Shown here: positions 27,543 through 36,827 of the stretch, in pieces
Numbering within the stretch: position 1 is the stretch's first letter
Layout: every line of letters starts with the position of its first letter
Source of the DNA: Duganella zoogloeoides
GTDB taxonomy: Bacteria > Pseudomonadota > Gammaproteobacteria > Burkholderiales > Burkholderiaceae_D
Length of the DNA: 64,000 nucleotides
Direction: 5' to 3'
NCBI RefSeq assembly: GCF_034479515.1
Contig: NZ_CP140152.1
Span: forward strand, 868,001 to 932,000
Program-made: the position numbers and the translations under genes
The notes under the pieces: model-generated
What the model was told of the DNA's origin: nothing
Database searches by the model: none
Seen by the model: only the letters and a program-made list of their open reading frames with translations

Positions 27543-29132
27543 TCAGTTGGCAGCAGGGGAAGCGGGGGCGGCAGAGGCAGCAGGAGCAGTCCAGCCGCCG
27601 CCGGCGGCGCGGTACAGCGCCACCCAGGCGGCGTTGCGCTCGCGCGCCAGCGTGACCTGGTTCTGTTCGGCGGCCAGGCGGGTGCGGCGTGCGTCTTCCA
27701 GTTCGAACAGGCTGGCCATGCCGTTCTTGTAGCGCTGCTCCACCGCGTTGAAGTTGGTGCGGTAGCCTTGCGTGGCGGTGCCGGCATCCAGGGTGCGCTG
27801 CGCCGTGCTGTCGAGGTTGACCATGGCCTGCTCGACTTCGCTCACGGCCTGGCGCACGGTGGCGCGGTAGCTGACGACGGCGGCATCGTAGCGGGCGCCG
27901 GCGGCATCCTCGTTGGCACGGCGCCGGCCGGCGTCGAAAATCGGCACCGATACGGAGACCGGGCCGATAGTCCAGGTGTCGGTCTTGGTATTGACACCGC
28001 CGCTATGGAAATTGGCAATGCCGACCGCGCCGGAAATGGTCAGGCGCGGATAGCGCTGGGCGCGGGCGCTGCCAACCTCCGCGCTGGCGGCCGCCACTTC
28101 ACGCTCGGCCGTAAAGACGTCGGGGCGCTGGGCCAGCGTTTGCGCTGGCAGTTCGGTGACCCCAAAGGCTGGCATCGTCGCCGGCACGCTGGCGCCGCCG
28201 CTACCGCCGGTATTGGCTCCAGCCGCAGCAACGACACCGGCACCAGCACCAGCACCAGCACCAGCACCAGCACCAGCACCAGCACCAGCAACACTAGCAG
28301 TATCAACAGCGGTACTAGCGGCACCAGAGGCATTAGCCACACCAGCGCCCGCATTTGCATCAGCCGCCAACCGGCGCCGCAACTCCGGCTCCTGCATCGC
28401 GGTCAGCGCCACTAGCGCCTTGACGTTGACGTCGCAGCTGGCGCGCTGGGCCAGGTAGCGGCTGTTGCCGTCGGCGGCGCTGGCGCGTGCCAGCGCGAGG
28501 TTGGCGGGCGACTCGAAGCCGGCGCCGGCGGACAGTTCCGTCAGGCGCGCGGTGTCGGCGCGCGAGGCGGCATCCTGCCTGGCCACGTCCAGCAATTGCT
28601 GGCAGGCGCGCAGGGCGAAATACTGGTTGGCGGTTTCCGCCGCCACCGATACGCGGGCGTCGTGCCAGCCGGCCTGCGCGCTCTGGTAGCGCGCTTGCGC
28701 GGCGTCGCGCGCGGCGCGGTTGGCGCCGAACAGGTCGATCTCCCACGAAGCCTGCAACGCTGCCTGCGACGTGGTGCCCATGGGCGTGAGCGACTGCTGG
28801 TTGGCGCGGCTGATGCTGCCCGCTGCATCTACGTTGGGCACCAGCGCGGCGCCGGCCGCCACCTGGTCGGCGCGCGACTGCGCAATGCGCGAGGCGGCCG
28901 ACGACACGGTGGGACTGACCGCCTGCGCCGCGTCGATCAACTCGGCCAGCAGCGTGTCGGTCTGCTGGCGCCACCAGGTGGCGAGATTGGCGCGGCTGCC
29001 ATTGTGGGGCAGGGGAGCCTGCCACTGCGCGGGCGCTTGCGCATCGACCTGCGGCGCCGGCGCCTTGACGGCGCAAGCTGACAACCCTGCAGCCATGGCG
29101 CACGCCATGGCAACCCGTAAAGTCCTGTTCAT
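27543..29132 (-). CDS. outer-membrane efflux lipoprotein of the RND operon, with internal Ala-Gly repeat
   Basis: A 529-residue NodT/OprM-type channel. Cys20 in the lipobox GLSAC is the lipidation site. The first efflux repeat has SWEIDLFGANRAARDAA and the second LAQRPDVFTAEREV and IFDAGRRRANEDAA. Between them, about residues 270-305, is a non-conserved insert containing nine Ala-Gly pairs and a Gly/Ala/Ser-rich stretch, encoded by CACCAG repeats. The insert makes the protein roughly 50 residues longer than typical relatives. ATG 29130-29132 overlaps the TetR stop (ATGA). AAAGGA lies upstream. Confidence 0.92.
   Translation of the reverse strand: MNRTLRVAMACAMAAGLSACAVKAPAPQVDAQAPAQWQAPLPHNGSRANLATWWRQQTDTLLAELIDAAQAVSPTVSSAASRIAQSRADQVAAGAALVPNVDAAGSISRANQQSLTPMGTTSQAALQASWEIDLFGANRAARDAAQARYQSAQAGWHDARVSVAAETANQYFALRACQQLLDVARQDAASRADTARLTELSAGAGFESPANLALARASAADGNSRYLAQRASCDVNVKALVALTAMQEPELRRRLAADANAGAGVANASGAASTAVDTASVAGAGAGAGAGAGAGAGAGVVAAAGANTGGSGGASVPATMPAFGVTELPAQTLAQRPDVFTAEREVAAASAEVGSARAQRYPRLTISGAVGIANFHSGGVNTKTDTWTIGPVSVSVPIFDAGRRRANEDAAGARYDAAVVSYRATVRQAVSEVEQAMVNLDSTAQRTLDAGTATQGYRTNFNAVEQRYKNGMASLFELEDARRTRLAAEQNQVTLARERNAAWVALYRAAGGGWTAPAASAAPASPAAN
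28241..28288 (-). repeat. CACCAG hexanucleotide microsatellite (8 perfect copies)
   Basis: Eight perfect CACCAG units stand in a row, with one degenerate copy (CACCGG) before and decayed copies after. They encode alternating Gly and Ala in the efflux channel. Changes in copy number would keep the reading frame and alter the length of a loop between the two channel repeats. Confidence 0.95.
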
Positions 29133-29815
29133 GCTGTCCTTTGTTGAAGTTTGTTTTTTTCGACCTGCACCAGCGCCTCGGCGTAATCGACCAGCTGTTC
29201 GGCCCATACCGCGAACGCGGCAGGCGACTCGACCAGTTGCGGCGAGACGGCGGCAATGACGTCGCGCGCGATCAGCAGCGTGACGCACATGCTCGGAATC
29301 GCGTGGGCCAGGCGTTGCAGGTCGTCGGTGACTTCCTGCGTGCCGAGGTGGCGACACAGCACCCGCAGCAGCGCCGCGTGTTCGGGCTTGATGTTGTTTT
29401 CGATCTCGCGCTGCCACAGGCCGGTGGGCTCGAGCATCTCGCGGTAGAACAGGCGCAGCAGCACGTCGGCGTCCTCGTGCTGCAACAGCGGCGCCAGCAT
29501 CTGGTGGTAGTAGCCCTGCAGCGATTCGCGCAGCGTGAAGTGCGGCTGCTCGAAGGCGGCGACGTTGCCGCCGGGCGTGGTGCACATGAAGCCGAAGCAG
29601 GCCTGGTACAGGCCGGACTTGTCGCCGAAATAGTAGCTGATGGCAGCGACGTTGGCGCCGGCCGCCTGGGCGATTTCACGGGTGGAGGTCTTGGAAAAGC
29701 CCTGCTGGCCGAACAGGCGCATGGCCGCGTGCAGCAGCCGTTCACGCGACTGCTCGCCGTCCGAGCGCGGCTTGCGGGCGTCGTCGGCGGAAGAAGAGGT
29801 GGGTTTGGGATTCAT
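29129..29815 (-). CDS. TetR-family regulator, CecR/DUF1956-like, of the RND operon
   Basis: A 228-residue repressor. The N-terminal helix-turn-helix lies at about 25-70 (RLLHAAMRLFGQQGFSKTSTREIA, then ANVAAISYYFGDKSGLY). The C-terminal ligand domain, with LRESLQGYYHQMLAPLL and an FYREMLEPTGLW segment, matches the DUF1956 type found in CecR (YbiH). As first gene of the efflux operon and translationally coupled to the channel gene, it very likely represses its own operon through the palindrome at 29853-29873. The inducer is unknown. Confidence 0.92.
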   Translation of the reverse strand: MNPKPTSSSADDARKPRSDGEQSRERLLHAAMRLFGQQGFSKTSTREIAQAAGANVAAISYYFGDKSGLYQACFGFMCTTPGGNVAAFEQPHFTLRESLQGYYHQMLAPLLQHEDADVLLRLFYREMLEPTGLWQREIENNIKPEHAALLRVLCRHLGTQEVTDDLQRLAHAIPSMCVTLLIARDVIAAVSPQLVESPAAFAVWAEQLVDYAEALVQVEKNKLQQRTA

Positions 29816-29852
29816 GGCTGCGATTACAGCACATAATTCAAACGATTGATAT

Positions 29853-29873
29853 AACTAAATCGATTGTTTAGTT
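29853..29873 (-). promoter_or_regulatory. candidate TetR operator upstream of the RND operon
   Basis: AACTAAA (29853-29859) and TTTAGTT (29867-29873) form a perfect 7-bp inverted repeat with a 7-base centre TCGATTG. It is AT-rich in otherwise GC-rich DNA and lies 38 bases upstream of the TetR ATG, where a promoter is expected. A second, overlapping imperfect palindrome (AAACGATTGAT / ATCGATTGTTT, 29840-29869) shares its bases. Confidence 0.7.
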
Positions 29874-29950
29874 TATTGAGCAGGCTCGTGCTGCACGGCA
29901 CAATCAAATCCGTGATTATTTGCAGCCGGGCGTACGGGCAAAATACAGGC

Positions 29951-29985
29951 AAAAAAAATGCCCGCGACCTGTAAAGGTGGCGGGC
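29951..29985 (-). terminator. Rho-independent terminator of the REC-kinase gene
   Basis: Read on the minus strand: GCCCGCCACC, loop TTTACA, GGTCGCGGGC, then eight T. The stem is 10 pairs with one mismatch. It lies about 100 bases after the stop of the kinase gene and before the RND promoter region. Confidence 0.9.
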
Positions 29986-30085
29986 TTAATTCCAATGTTC
30001 AGCGAACGGTTGGAGGAGACAGTTCCAATATATCCCCTTTTATGTTGCGCTGCAATACCGTAGAACTACCATGTACGAAATATAT

Positions 30086-31438
<1,353 letters not shown>

Positions 31439-31494
31439 TGACCACCCTCCTGAATGCTTGAATTTTCTATTGTGACTATAGCGGATTTAGTCCG

Positions 31495-32241
31495 CTACAG
31501 GGGTTTTTCCTCGCCCTGGAACGCGCCGGCGCGCCAGGTGAGCACCAGCGTATCGCGGTGTCCGTAGACGTGCAGCGGCTGGATCGGCGTCGATTCGTGG
31601 ATCACGGTGGCGTCGTCGAGCAGCAGCAAGGTCCAGGGTTCGGTCATGGTGAAACGCTTGCCGTTGGGGCCGTCGGCCTCGAATACGCGGGTCTCGCCAC
31701 CCTTGACCTGGTCGCGCGCGACCAGGATCACGGCAACGAAATCGACGCCGTCGCGGTGCGCGCCTTCCGGCGTGGGGCGGCCGATACCGTCGGCGGTGTC
31801 GATGCGGAACTGGTGCGCTTCCACGTACCAGCGATCATCGGTATTGCGCGCCGTGCTGCACACCTGGCCAATGGCGGTAATCAGCGCCGGCCACGCCGGC
31901 TGCGCCACGGTGGCCGGCATCACCGGCTCGAACAGGCGGTGCATGCCACCGTGCAGGGCGTTGTATTCGAGCGGCTGCCAGTGTGCGCGATGCGTGGTTT
32001 GCGTCAGGCGAACACCTTCCTGCACGAAGCAGGAGTGGCGGCGGCGCCGGTAGCGGCCGCCGTCCTTGAGGTACTGATCGGGTTCGAGCGCGTTCCAGCT
32101 CGGGGCCAGGGCGTCGAGCGCGTCGCGTGGCACACCGGCCAGCGCGGCCACGTCCTGCGGCGACAGCAGCGCGTAGCCCTGGGTGCGCAGCGCTTCGGCC
32201 GCCTGCGCGCGCGGCGTGTAGATCGGGTTGAATGGCTTCAT
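31495..32241 (-). CDS. 2OG-Fe(II) dioxygenase (PF10014-type)
   Basis: A 248-residue non-heme iron oxygenase of the group containing bacterial free-amino-acid hydroxylases (isoleucine dioxygenase relatives). The iron site is read as His162 and Asp164 in EGAHRDGVDF and His215 in VIHESTP; Arg229 or Arg237 near GHRDTLVLTWR would bind 2-oxoglutarate. RRRRHSCF near residue 66 and LEYNALHGGMHRLFEP are family-like. It requires iron, oxygen and 2-oxoglutarate; the substrate is unknown. It lies 24 bases downstream of the MarR-type regulator gene, likely in the same transcript. Confidence 0.87.
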   Translation of the reverse strand: MKPFNPIYTPRAQAAEALRTQGYALLSPQDVAALAGVPRDALDALAPSWNALEPDQYLKDGGRYRRRRHSCFVQEGVRLTQTTHRAHWQPLEYNALHGGMHRLFEPVMPATVAQPAWPALITAIGQVCSTARNTDDRWYVEAHQFRIDTADGIGRPTPEGAHRDGVDFVAVILVARDQVKGGETRVFEADGPNGKRFTMTEPWTLLLLDDATVIHESTPIQPLHVYGHRDTLVLTWRAGAFQGEEKPL

Positions 32242-32265
32242 GGCGATATCGGTATGACGGTATAT

Positions 32266-32751
32266 TTAGCCGGCGGCCATCAGGCTGGCGCGCAGGGTGT
32301 CGAGTTGCTGTTTCATGTCCACCACCTGCTCGACCGAGCAGCGCGTGGCTTGCAGGATGGACGGCGGCAGCTTGGCTGCCTGCGCGCGCAGCGCGTCGCC
32401 GCTTGCGGTGAGCTTGATGATCACTTGCCGCTCATCGACGGCAGCGCGGGTGCGGGTGAGCAGCTCGGCCGCTTCCATGCGCTTGAGCAGCGGCGTCAGC
32501 GTGGCCGAGTCGAGGAACAGCCGTTCGCCCACTTCGGACACGGTCTGCTCGTCCTTTTCCCACAGTACCAGCATCACCAGGTATTGCGAGTAGGTCAGGC
32601 CCAGGCCGCGCAGCAGCTTGCGGTAGATCTTGCTCATCGCCAGCGACGTCGAATACAGCGCGAAGCACAGTTGCTGGTCCAGTTGCGGCGCCTGGCCGGC
32701 GCCTGCAGCGTCTTCGGCAGGCGCGGGGATGGAGGAAGTTTTGGTATTCAT
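32266..32751 (-). CDS. ohrR: MarR-family organic-peroxide regulator (OhrR-like)
   Basis: A 161-residue winged-helix regulator. [13 protein letters not shown] carries Cys29, the position of the peroxide-sensing cysteine of OhrR; a second cysteine (TRCSVEQ) near the C-terminus could form the disulfide of two-Cys OhrR proteins. The HTH and wing follow ([38 protein letters not shown]). OhrR represses the thiol peroxidase gene ohr, but no ohr is in the window; the downstream neighbour is the 2OG oxygenase instead. An ACAATT (32777-32782) and AATTGT (32800-32805) pair in the promoter region resembles OhrR half-sites. Confidence 0.85.
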   Translation of the reverse strand: MNTKTSSIPAPAEDAAGAGQAPQLDQQLCFALYSTSLAMSKIYRKLLRGLGLTYSQYLVMLVLWEKDEQTVSEVGERLFLDSATLTPLLKRMEAAELLTRTRAAVDERQVIIKLTASGDALRAQAAKLPPSILQATRCSVEQVVDMKQQLDTLRASLMAAG

Positions 32752-32776
32752 GATCCCATTATGGGTAGTGCGCTAT

Positions 32777-32805
32777 ACAATTGCAAGCGATGGCCTGTAA
32801 ATTGT
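32777..32805 (-). promoter_or_regulatory. possible OhrR half-site pair
   Basis: ACAATT at 32777-32782 and AATTGT at 32800-32805 are inverted, in the gap between divergent ohrR and the HD-GYP gene. Known OhrR boxes use TACAATT-type arms. The spacing of 17 is wider than usual, so this is only a candidate. Confidence 0.35.
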
Positions 32806-32869
32806 CGTCACTGACAGGGTATGATGTGGTCATATGTTGCTAATAGCTAATTTTCAGGGAGTGCGGTAG

Positions 32870-33997
32870 ATGAATGCCAAAAGAGCCATCGTGCTGATCG
32901 TTGACGAGGCTTCGGACAATCTGATCCAGATGAACAGCCTGTTGCAGGACCGTTACGAGGTCCGCCTGGCCAACAGCGGCCGCGCCGCGCTGATGGTGAT
33001 GGAGCACGTGCCCCGGCCCGACCTGGTGGTGCTCGACGCCGCGCTGCCCGACATCGACGGCTACACCGTGTGCCAGCAGCTCAAATCGAGCCCCGACACG
33101 GCCGACATCCCGCTGATCTTCCTGCAGTCGGAACCCGACGAGGCGCGCGCCATTTGCGAGGGCGCGGTGGACATCATTCCCAAACCGTTCGTCGGCGAGG
33201 TGCTGCGTGCGCGGGTGGACACCCATTTGCAGCTGCGCCATGCGCGCGAGCTGCTCAAGCAGCAGCGCAACCTGCTCGAACACGTGGTGGAAGAAGTGAC
33301 GGCGGAATTGAGCCAGATGCTCGACGCCATGATCTGGGCGCTGGCCTCGCTGGCCGAGACGCGCGAATACGAAACCGCCAATCACCTGCGCCGCGTGCAG
33401 CACTACGTCGTCGCGCTGGCGCGCCGCCTGCAGGGCAGCCCGCGTTTTGCCGAGGAACTGAGCGACGCCAACATCAAGTCGCTGTACAAGGCCGCGCCGC
33501 TGCACGACATCGGCAAGGTGTCGATCCCCGACGCCATCCTGCTCAAGCCCGGCGCGCTCACGCCGGCCGAGTTCTCGGTGATGAAAATGCACACCGTGTA
33601 CGGCCGCGACGCCATCGTCAACGTCGAAAACCACCTGGGCTACACCAACACCTTCCTGCGCTACGCGCGCGAGATCACCTATTCGCACCAGGAAAAATAC
33701 GACGGCACCGGCTACCCGGAAGGGCTGAAGGGCGACGCAATTCCCTTGGCCGCGCGGCTGATGGCGGTGGCTGACGTGTACGACGCGCTCATTTCCAAGC
33801 GCGTGTACAAGCCCGCGTTTACCCACGAAACCGCGATGGAAATGGTGCGCCAGGCCAGCGGCGAACATTTCGATCCCGACGTGGTCGATGCCATGCTGGC
33901 AGCCGAGGAAGAGTTCCGCGACATCGCCGAGCGTTACGCCGACAATGTGCAGGACCTCGAACACGGCATCGGTCCGCTGTTGTCGCAGCACCTGTAG
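32870..33997 (+). CDS. response regulator with HD-GYP domain (c-di-GMP phosphodiesterase)
   Basis: A 375-residue protein: receiver (1-120; phospho-acceptor Asp56 in VLDAALPDIDG, Lys105 in IPKPF) and an HD-GYP domain that hydrolyses cyclic di-GMP. Catalytic features are His212-Asp213 in PLHDIGKVSIPD, KPGALTPAEF, His273 in YSHQEKYDGTGYPEGL and the GYP triad at 281-283. The receiver's first acidic motif is VDEAS, with one Asp and one Glu instead of two Asp, still able to bind metal. It starts after AGGGAG and ends 3 bases before a CHASE protein, so the two are an operon. Confidence 0.94.
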   Translation: MNAKRAIVLIVDEASDNLIQMNSLLQDRYEVRLANSGRAALMVMEHVPRPDLVVLDAALPDIDGYTVCQQLKSSPDTADIPLIFLQSEPDEARAICEGAVDIIPKPFVGEVLRARVDTHLQLRHARELLKQQRNLLEHVVEEVTAELSQMLDAMIWALASLAETREYETANHLRRVQHYVVALARRLQGSPRFAEELSDANIKSLYKAAPLHDIGKVSIPDAILLKPGALTPAEFSVMKMHTVYGRDAIVNVENHLGYTNTFLRYAREITYSHQEKYDGTGYPEGLKGDAIPLAARLMAVADVYDALISKRVYKPAFTHETAMEMVRQASGEHFDPDVVDAMLAAEEEFRDIAERYADNVQDLEHGIGPLLSQHL

Positions 33998-34000
33998 GCC

Positions 34001-35059
34001 ATGCAGCCCATGCGCGCGCGCGGTCTTGTCGTCCTTGCCATCGGGCTGGGCCTGACCGGCGCGCTCTGCTGGCTGGTACACGCCGACCAGCGCGCGCAGA
34101 TGGAGACGCGCTTCCAGCGCGACACCGAGAAGGTCGCGCGCGATACCGAGGCGCGGCTGCAAACCTGTTTCGATGTCCTGCTCAGCCTGAAGGGCATGTA
34201 CGCGCTCGACGACCGCATCGACCGCGCGCGCTTCCACCGCTTCAGTGCGGAGCTCAAGCTCGAGCGCCGCTATCCCGGATTCCAGGCAGTGCAGTTCGTG
34301 CGCGCCGTGCCTGCGGAACAGTTCGACGCCTTTGTGGCTGCCGTACGCGCCGATACCAGCGTGGACGCGGGCGGCTATCCGAACTTCCGCGTGCACCCGG
34401 TCACCCATGCGCCGGTCCACTACGTGATCGAGTACACGGCGCCGGTCAAAGGCAACGAGAGCGCGGTTGGCCTGGACCTGGCCGCGCTGCCGCCGCACCT
34501 GCGCGCGGTGACGCTGGCGCGCGACAGCGGCGGCATCGTCGCCACCGAGCCGATCACGCTGGTGCAGGATGTGACCGGCGAGCCGGGTTTCGTGGCGCGC
34601 GCGCCGGTGTACCGCAACGATGCCGTGGTCGATACCGAGGCCCGGCGTGGCGCGGCGCTGGTCGGTTTCGTCGCCATCGTGTTCCGGGTCAATGCGCTGA
34701 TGCGCGAGGTGATCGATGGCGCGCTGCTCGAACACCTGCACGTGCGCATCGAGGACGGCGGCTACGTCAACAGCGCCATGGCGCCGCGCGCCGCTGGCGA
34801 CAACCTGGGCAACCTGCTGTACGACAGCGCGGGCAAGGCCGCGCCGCAGGGAGCCGACAACGGCGGACTGGTGGCGGAAAAAGTGCTGGAGGTGGGCCAG
34901 CGGCGCTGGCTGCTGCGCTTCGAGGGCAAGCCCGGCGTGCGCTACGGCGGCGCGTCGGCGGCGGTGCTGGCGGTGGCGCTGGCCGGCGCGGTCATCAGCG
35001 CGCTGGCTGCCGCCATTGCGATGCTGCGACCCGCCCGCGTGGGCAGGGTGCAGCAGTAA
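34001..35059 (+). CDS. membrane protein with periplasmic CHASE domain and no output domain
   Basis: A 352-residue protein. Helix 1 spans about residues 8-26, a periplasmic CHASE sensor domain follows (YPGFQAVQFVRAVP and PVTLVQDVTGEPGFVARAPVY-like pattern), and helix 2 lies at about 318-342. Only some ten residues remain after helix 2 (RPARVGRVQQ). CHASE domains normally feed kinase, GGDEF or EAL domains; here none is attached. The stop is genuine and a convergent gene begins 4 bases later, leaving no room for a lost output domain. It overlaps in transcription with the HD-GYP gene 3 bases upstream, suggesting it works with that soluble protein. Confidence 0.86.
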   Translation: MQPMRARGLVVLAIGLGLTGALCWLVHADQRAQMETRFQRDTEKVARDTEARLQTCFDVLLSLKGMYALDDRIDRARFHRFSAELKLERRYPGFQAVQFVRAVPAEQFDAFVAAVRADTSVDAGGYPNFRVHPVTHAPVHYVIEYTAPVKGNESAVGLDLAALPPHLRAVTLARDSGGIVATEPITLVQDVTGEPGFVARAPVYRNDAVVDTEARRGAALVGFVAIVFRVNALMREVIDGALLEHLHVRIEDGGYVNSAMAPRAAGDNLGNLLYDSAGKAAPQGADNGGLVAEKVLEVGQRRWLLRFEGKPGVRYGGASAAVLAVALAGAVISALAAAIAMLRPARVGRVQQ

Positions 35060-35063
35060 AGAT

Positions 35064-35879
35064 TTAGCAGTAGCGCTGGCGCAGCACGCCCAGCATCGCC
35101 ACGTTCAACTCCCACGCATTCGATACCGCCGCTCCCGTATACGGCAAGGTCTGGGTGTACGGCACCGGGCCGAATTCCGGCGTGATGGTCAAACGCTCGG
35201 CGCCCGCTGCGCGGCGCAAGCGCACCACTTCGTCCCACCACGACAGGTGGGCGGCCAGTGCCGCGTGCGACTCGGGCGCGCGGAAGTCCCCCACCTGCGG
35301 CCCCTGTTCGTGGCCCACCCGTGCGTGGATGTGGCGCACGCGCGGCAGCGTTGCGGCAAGCGTCTGCGGCTGGTCGCCCAGCAGCGACTCGCACGCGCAG
35401 CACCAGTGCGACAGGTCTGCCGTCAGGTGCAGGTCGGGCAACTGGCGCAGGTAGGGCAGGGCCAGCGCCGGGTGTGCGCTCCAGCGGCTGCGGTGGGTCT
35501 CGTGGTAGATCGGCACGCCGTGCTCGCGCGCGATCGCCGCCGCCATCTCGAGCAGCTCGCAATTCTGCTCGAACGTGAAGTAATCCTTGCCGGTCTGCGA
35601 ATTGACGTGCAGCGGGCGCGCCGCGCAGGCATTGTGCAGCAGCTCGGCCAGCGCCCCCCGGTGGGCCGCGAACTCCGGCACCAGCGCGGTTTCCCACTGG
35701 CCCACGATCAGCGCCAGGCCGGCAGCGGCAATGCGGCCGGTCCAGTCGTCGCGCGCGGCCGCGTCCAGTGGCAGAGAGAGCTCGATGCCGTCGAATCCTG
35801 CCGCTTTTACTCGCTCGATGAACACGTCGGCCGGCAGCTCGTTGTTGCCCCAGTGGGCGGCAAAAATCTGGACCTGCAT
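35064..35879 (-). CDS. TIM-barrel sugar isomerase/epimerase-like protein
   Basis: A 271-residue member of the xylose-isomerase-like TIM-barrel superfamily (AP_endonuc_2). VQIFAAHWGNNELPADVFIERVKAAGFDGIELSL is the first strand-helix unit, and PIYHETHRSRWS, LTADLSHWCCACES and HIHARVGHEQGPQ carry the metal-binding Glu, Asp and His. The substrate is unknown; hydroxypyruvate or inosose isomerases are relatives. The ATG (35877-35879) shares one base with the TGA of the upstream dioxygenase gene (TGATG), so the two are translationally coupled. Paired with the PhyH enzyme, it probably acts in breakdown of a hydroxylated sugar or polyol (inference). Confidence 0.85.
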   Translation of the reverse strand: MQVQIFAAHWGNNELPADVFIERVKAAGFDGIELSLPLDAAARDDWTGRIAAAGLALIVGQWETALVPEFAAHRGALAELLHNACAARPLHVNSQTGKDYFTFEQNCELLEMAAAIAREHGVPIYHETHRSRWSAHPALALPYLRQLPDLHLTADLSHWCCACESLLGDQPQTLAATLPRVRHIHARVGHEQGPQVGDFRAPESHAALAAHLSWWDEVVRLRRAAGAERLTITPEFGPVPYTQTLPYTGAAVSNAWELNVAMLGVLRQRYC

Positions 35880-36718
35880 CAGATGAAGCCCCGCACCGGC
35901 AGGCGCTCGTCGCGCTGGATCCAGTTCTGCGGCGAGTAGGCCGTGGCGCCGTCGGTCACGTGCAGCGTGTAGGCGTGGCGCGAGACGGCCGAACGGTTCG
36001 GCGCGCTGTAGTGCGGCAGCAGGCCGTGGAATACCACCAGGCTGCCGGCCTTGCACGGCAGCGGCACGGCGGTGCTGTTGTCGGGCCACGGCATGTCGCT
36101 GAGCTTTTCCATCCGTACCTGGTCGCCGTTGCGCAGGAAGCGTTCGCGCATCGGACCGCGGTGGCCGCCCGGTTCGGCCCACATGCAGCCGTTGTCGAGC
36201 GTGGCGTCTTCCAGTGCGAACCAGAACGTGGTCACGCTCACCGGGTCGGTGTCGAAATAGGTGGCGTCCTGGTGCCAGCGCACTTCGCCGCCGATGCCGG
36301 GCTGCTTGAAGATGTACATCGACTGCCATACCTTGGGGTCCGCCAGGCCGATGTCGCGGGCGACCGCATTCAGGCGCTCGTCGGCGGTAAACGCGCGGAA
36401 GGTAGGATCGAGATCGTGCATGGCGTGGCCGATCTTGTTGATCGACAGCGACTTGTCCTGTTTCAGCTGGCCGTCGGCGCCGAACGCTTCTTCTTCAAAA
36501 AAGCAGCGCACGGTGTTGTCCGAGCCGAGGAAGTAGTCGTCGGTGGTCTTTTCCTGCTCGATGGTGCTGAAAATGCCCGACTGCGCGCCCGGATCGAACT
36601 GGTTGACAATCTGCGCCGCGCGCTCGCGCAGCACGGCAATATCGGCGGCGCTTTTGAAATTCGGCACGACCAGGTAACCATCGCGTTGGTATTGCAGTTT
36701 TTGCGCGTCTGTCAACAT
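35879..36718 (-). CDS. phytanoyl-CoA dioxygenase (PhyH) family protein
   Basis: A 279-residue Fe(II)/2-oxoglutarate dioxygenase. Iron ligands are His149 and Asp151 in RWHQDATYF and His236 in GLLPHYSAPNRS; Arg247 in SRHAY would bind 2-oxoglutarate. Length and motif spacing fit the PHYHD1-like branch, which includes ectoine hydroxylase relatives. The substrate is unknown. The operon is PhyH followed by a TIM-barrel isomerase, and a LysR regulator is transcribed divergently, the usual layout of a small inducible catabolic unit. Confidence 0.92.
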   Translation of the reverse strand: MLTDAQKLQYQRDGYLVVPNFKSAADIAVLRERAAQIVNQFDPGAQSGIFSTIEQEKTTDDYFLGSDNTVRCFFEEEAFGADGQLKQDKSLSINKIGHAMHDLDPTFRAFTADERLNAVARDIGLADPKVWQSMYIFKQPGIGGEVRWHQDATYFDTDPVSVTTFWFALEDATLDNGCMWAEPGGHRGPMRERFLRNGDQVRMEKLSDMPWPDNSTAVPLPCKAGSLVVFHGLLPHYSAPNRSAVSRHAYTLHVTDGATAYSPQNWIQRDERLPVRGFI

Positions 36719-36799
36719 GTTGCAGCTCCAGGCTCAATTAAGAAGATCAGCGATTGTAAGCGCGGCCGCTGGCCCCGACAACGATCAAAGCATTGACAC

Positions 36800-36822
36800 A
36801 TTGTCGCCAAAGTGGCGACAAT
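36800..36822. promoter_or_regulatory. perfect 9-bp inverted repeat, candidate LysR operator
   Basis: ATTGTCGCC (36800-36808) and GGCGACAAT (36814-36822) are perfect complements around AAAGT. It sits 6 bases before the LysR ATG and about 80 bases from the divergent PhyH start. A TTGACA hexamer at 36793-36798 and GACAAT at 36817-36822 (18-base gap) could be the lysR promoter, so the palindrome overlaps the -10 and would allow autoregulation. Confidence 0.75.
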
Positions 36823-36827
36823 CGGGC

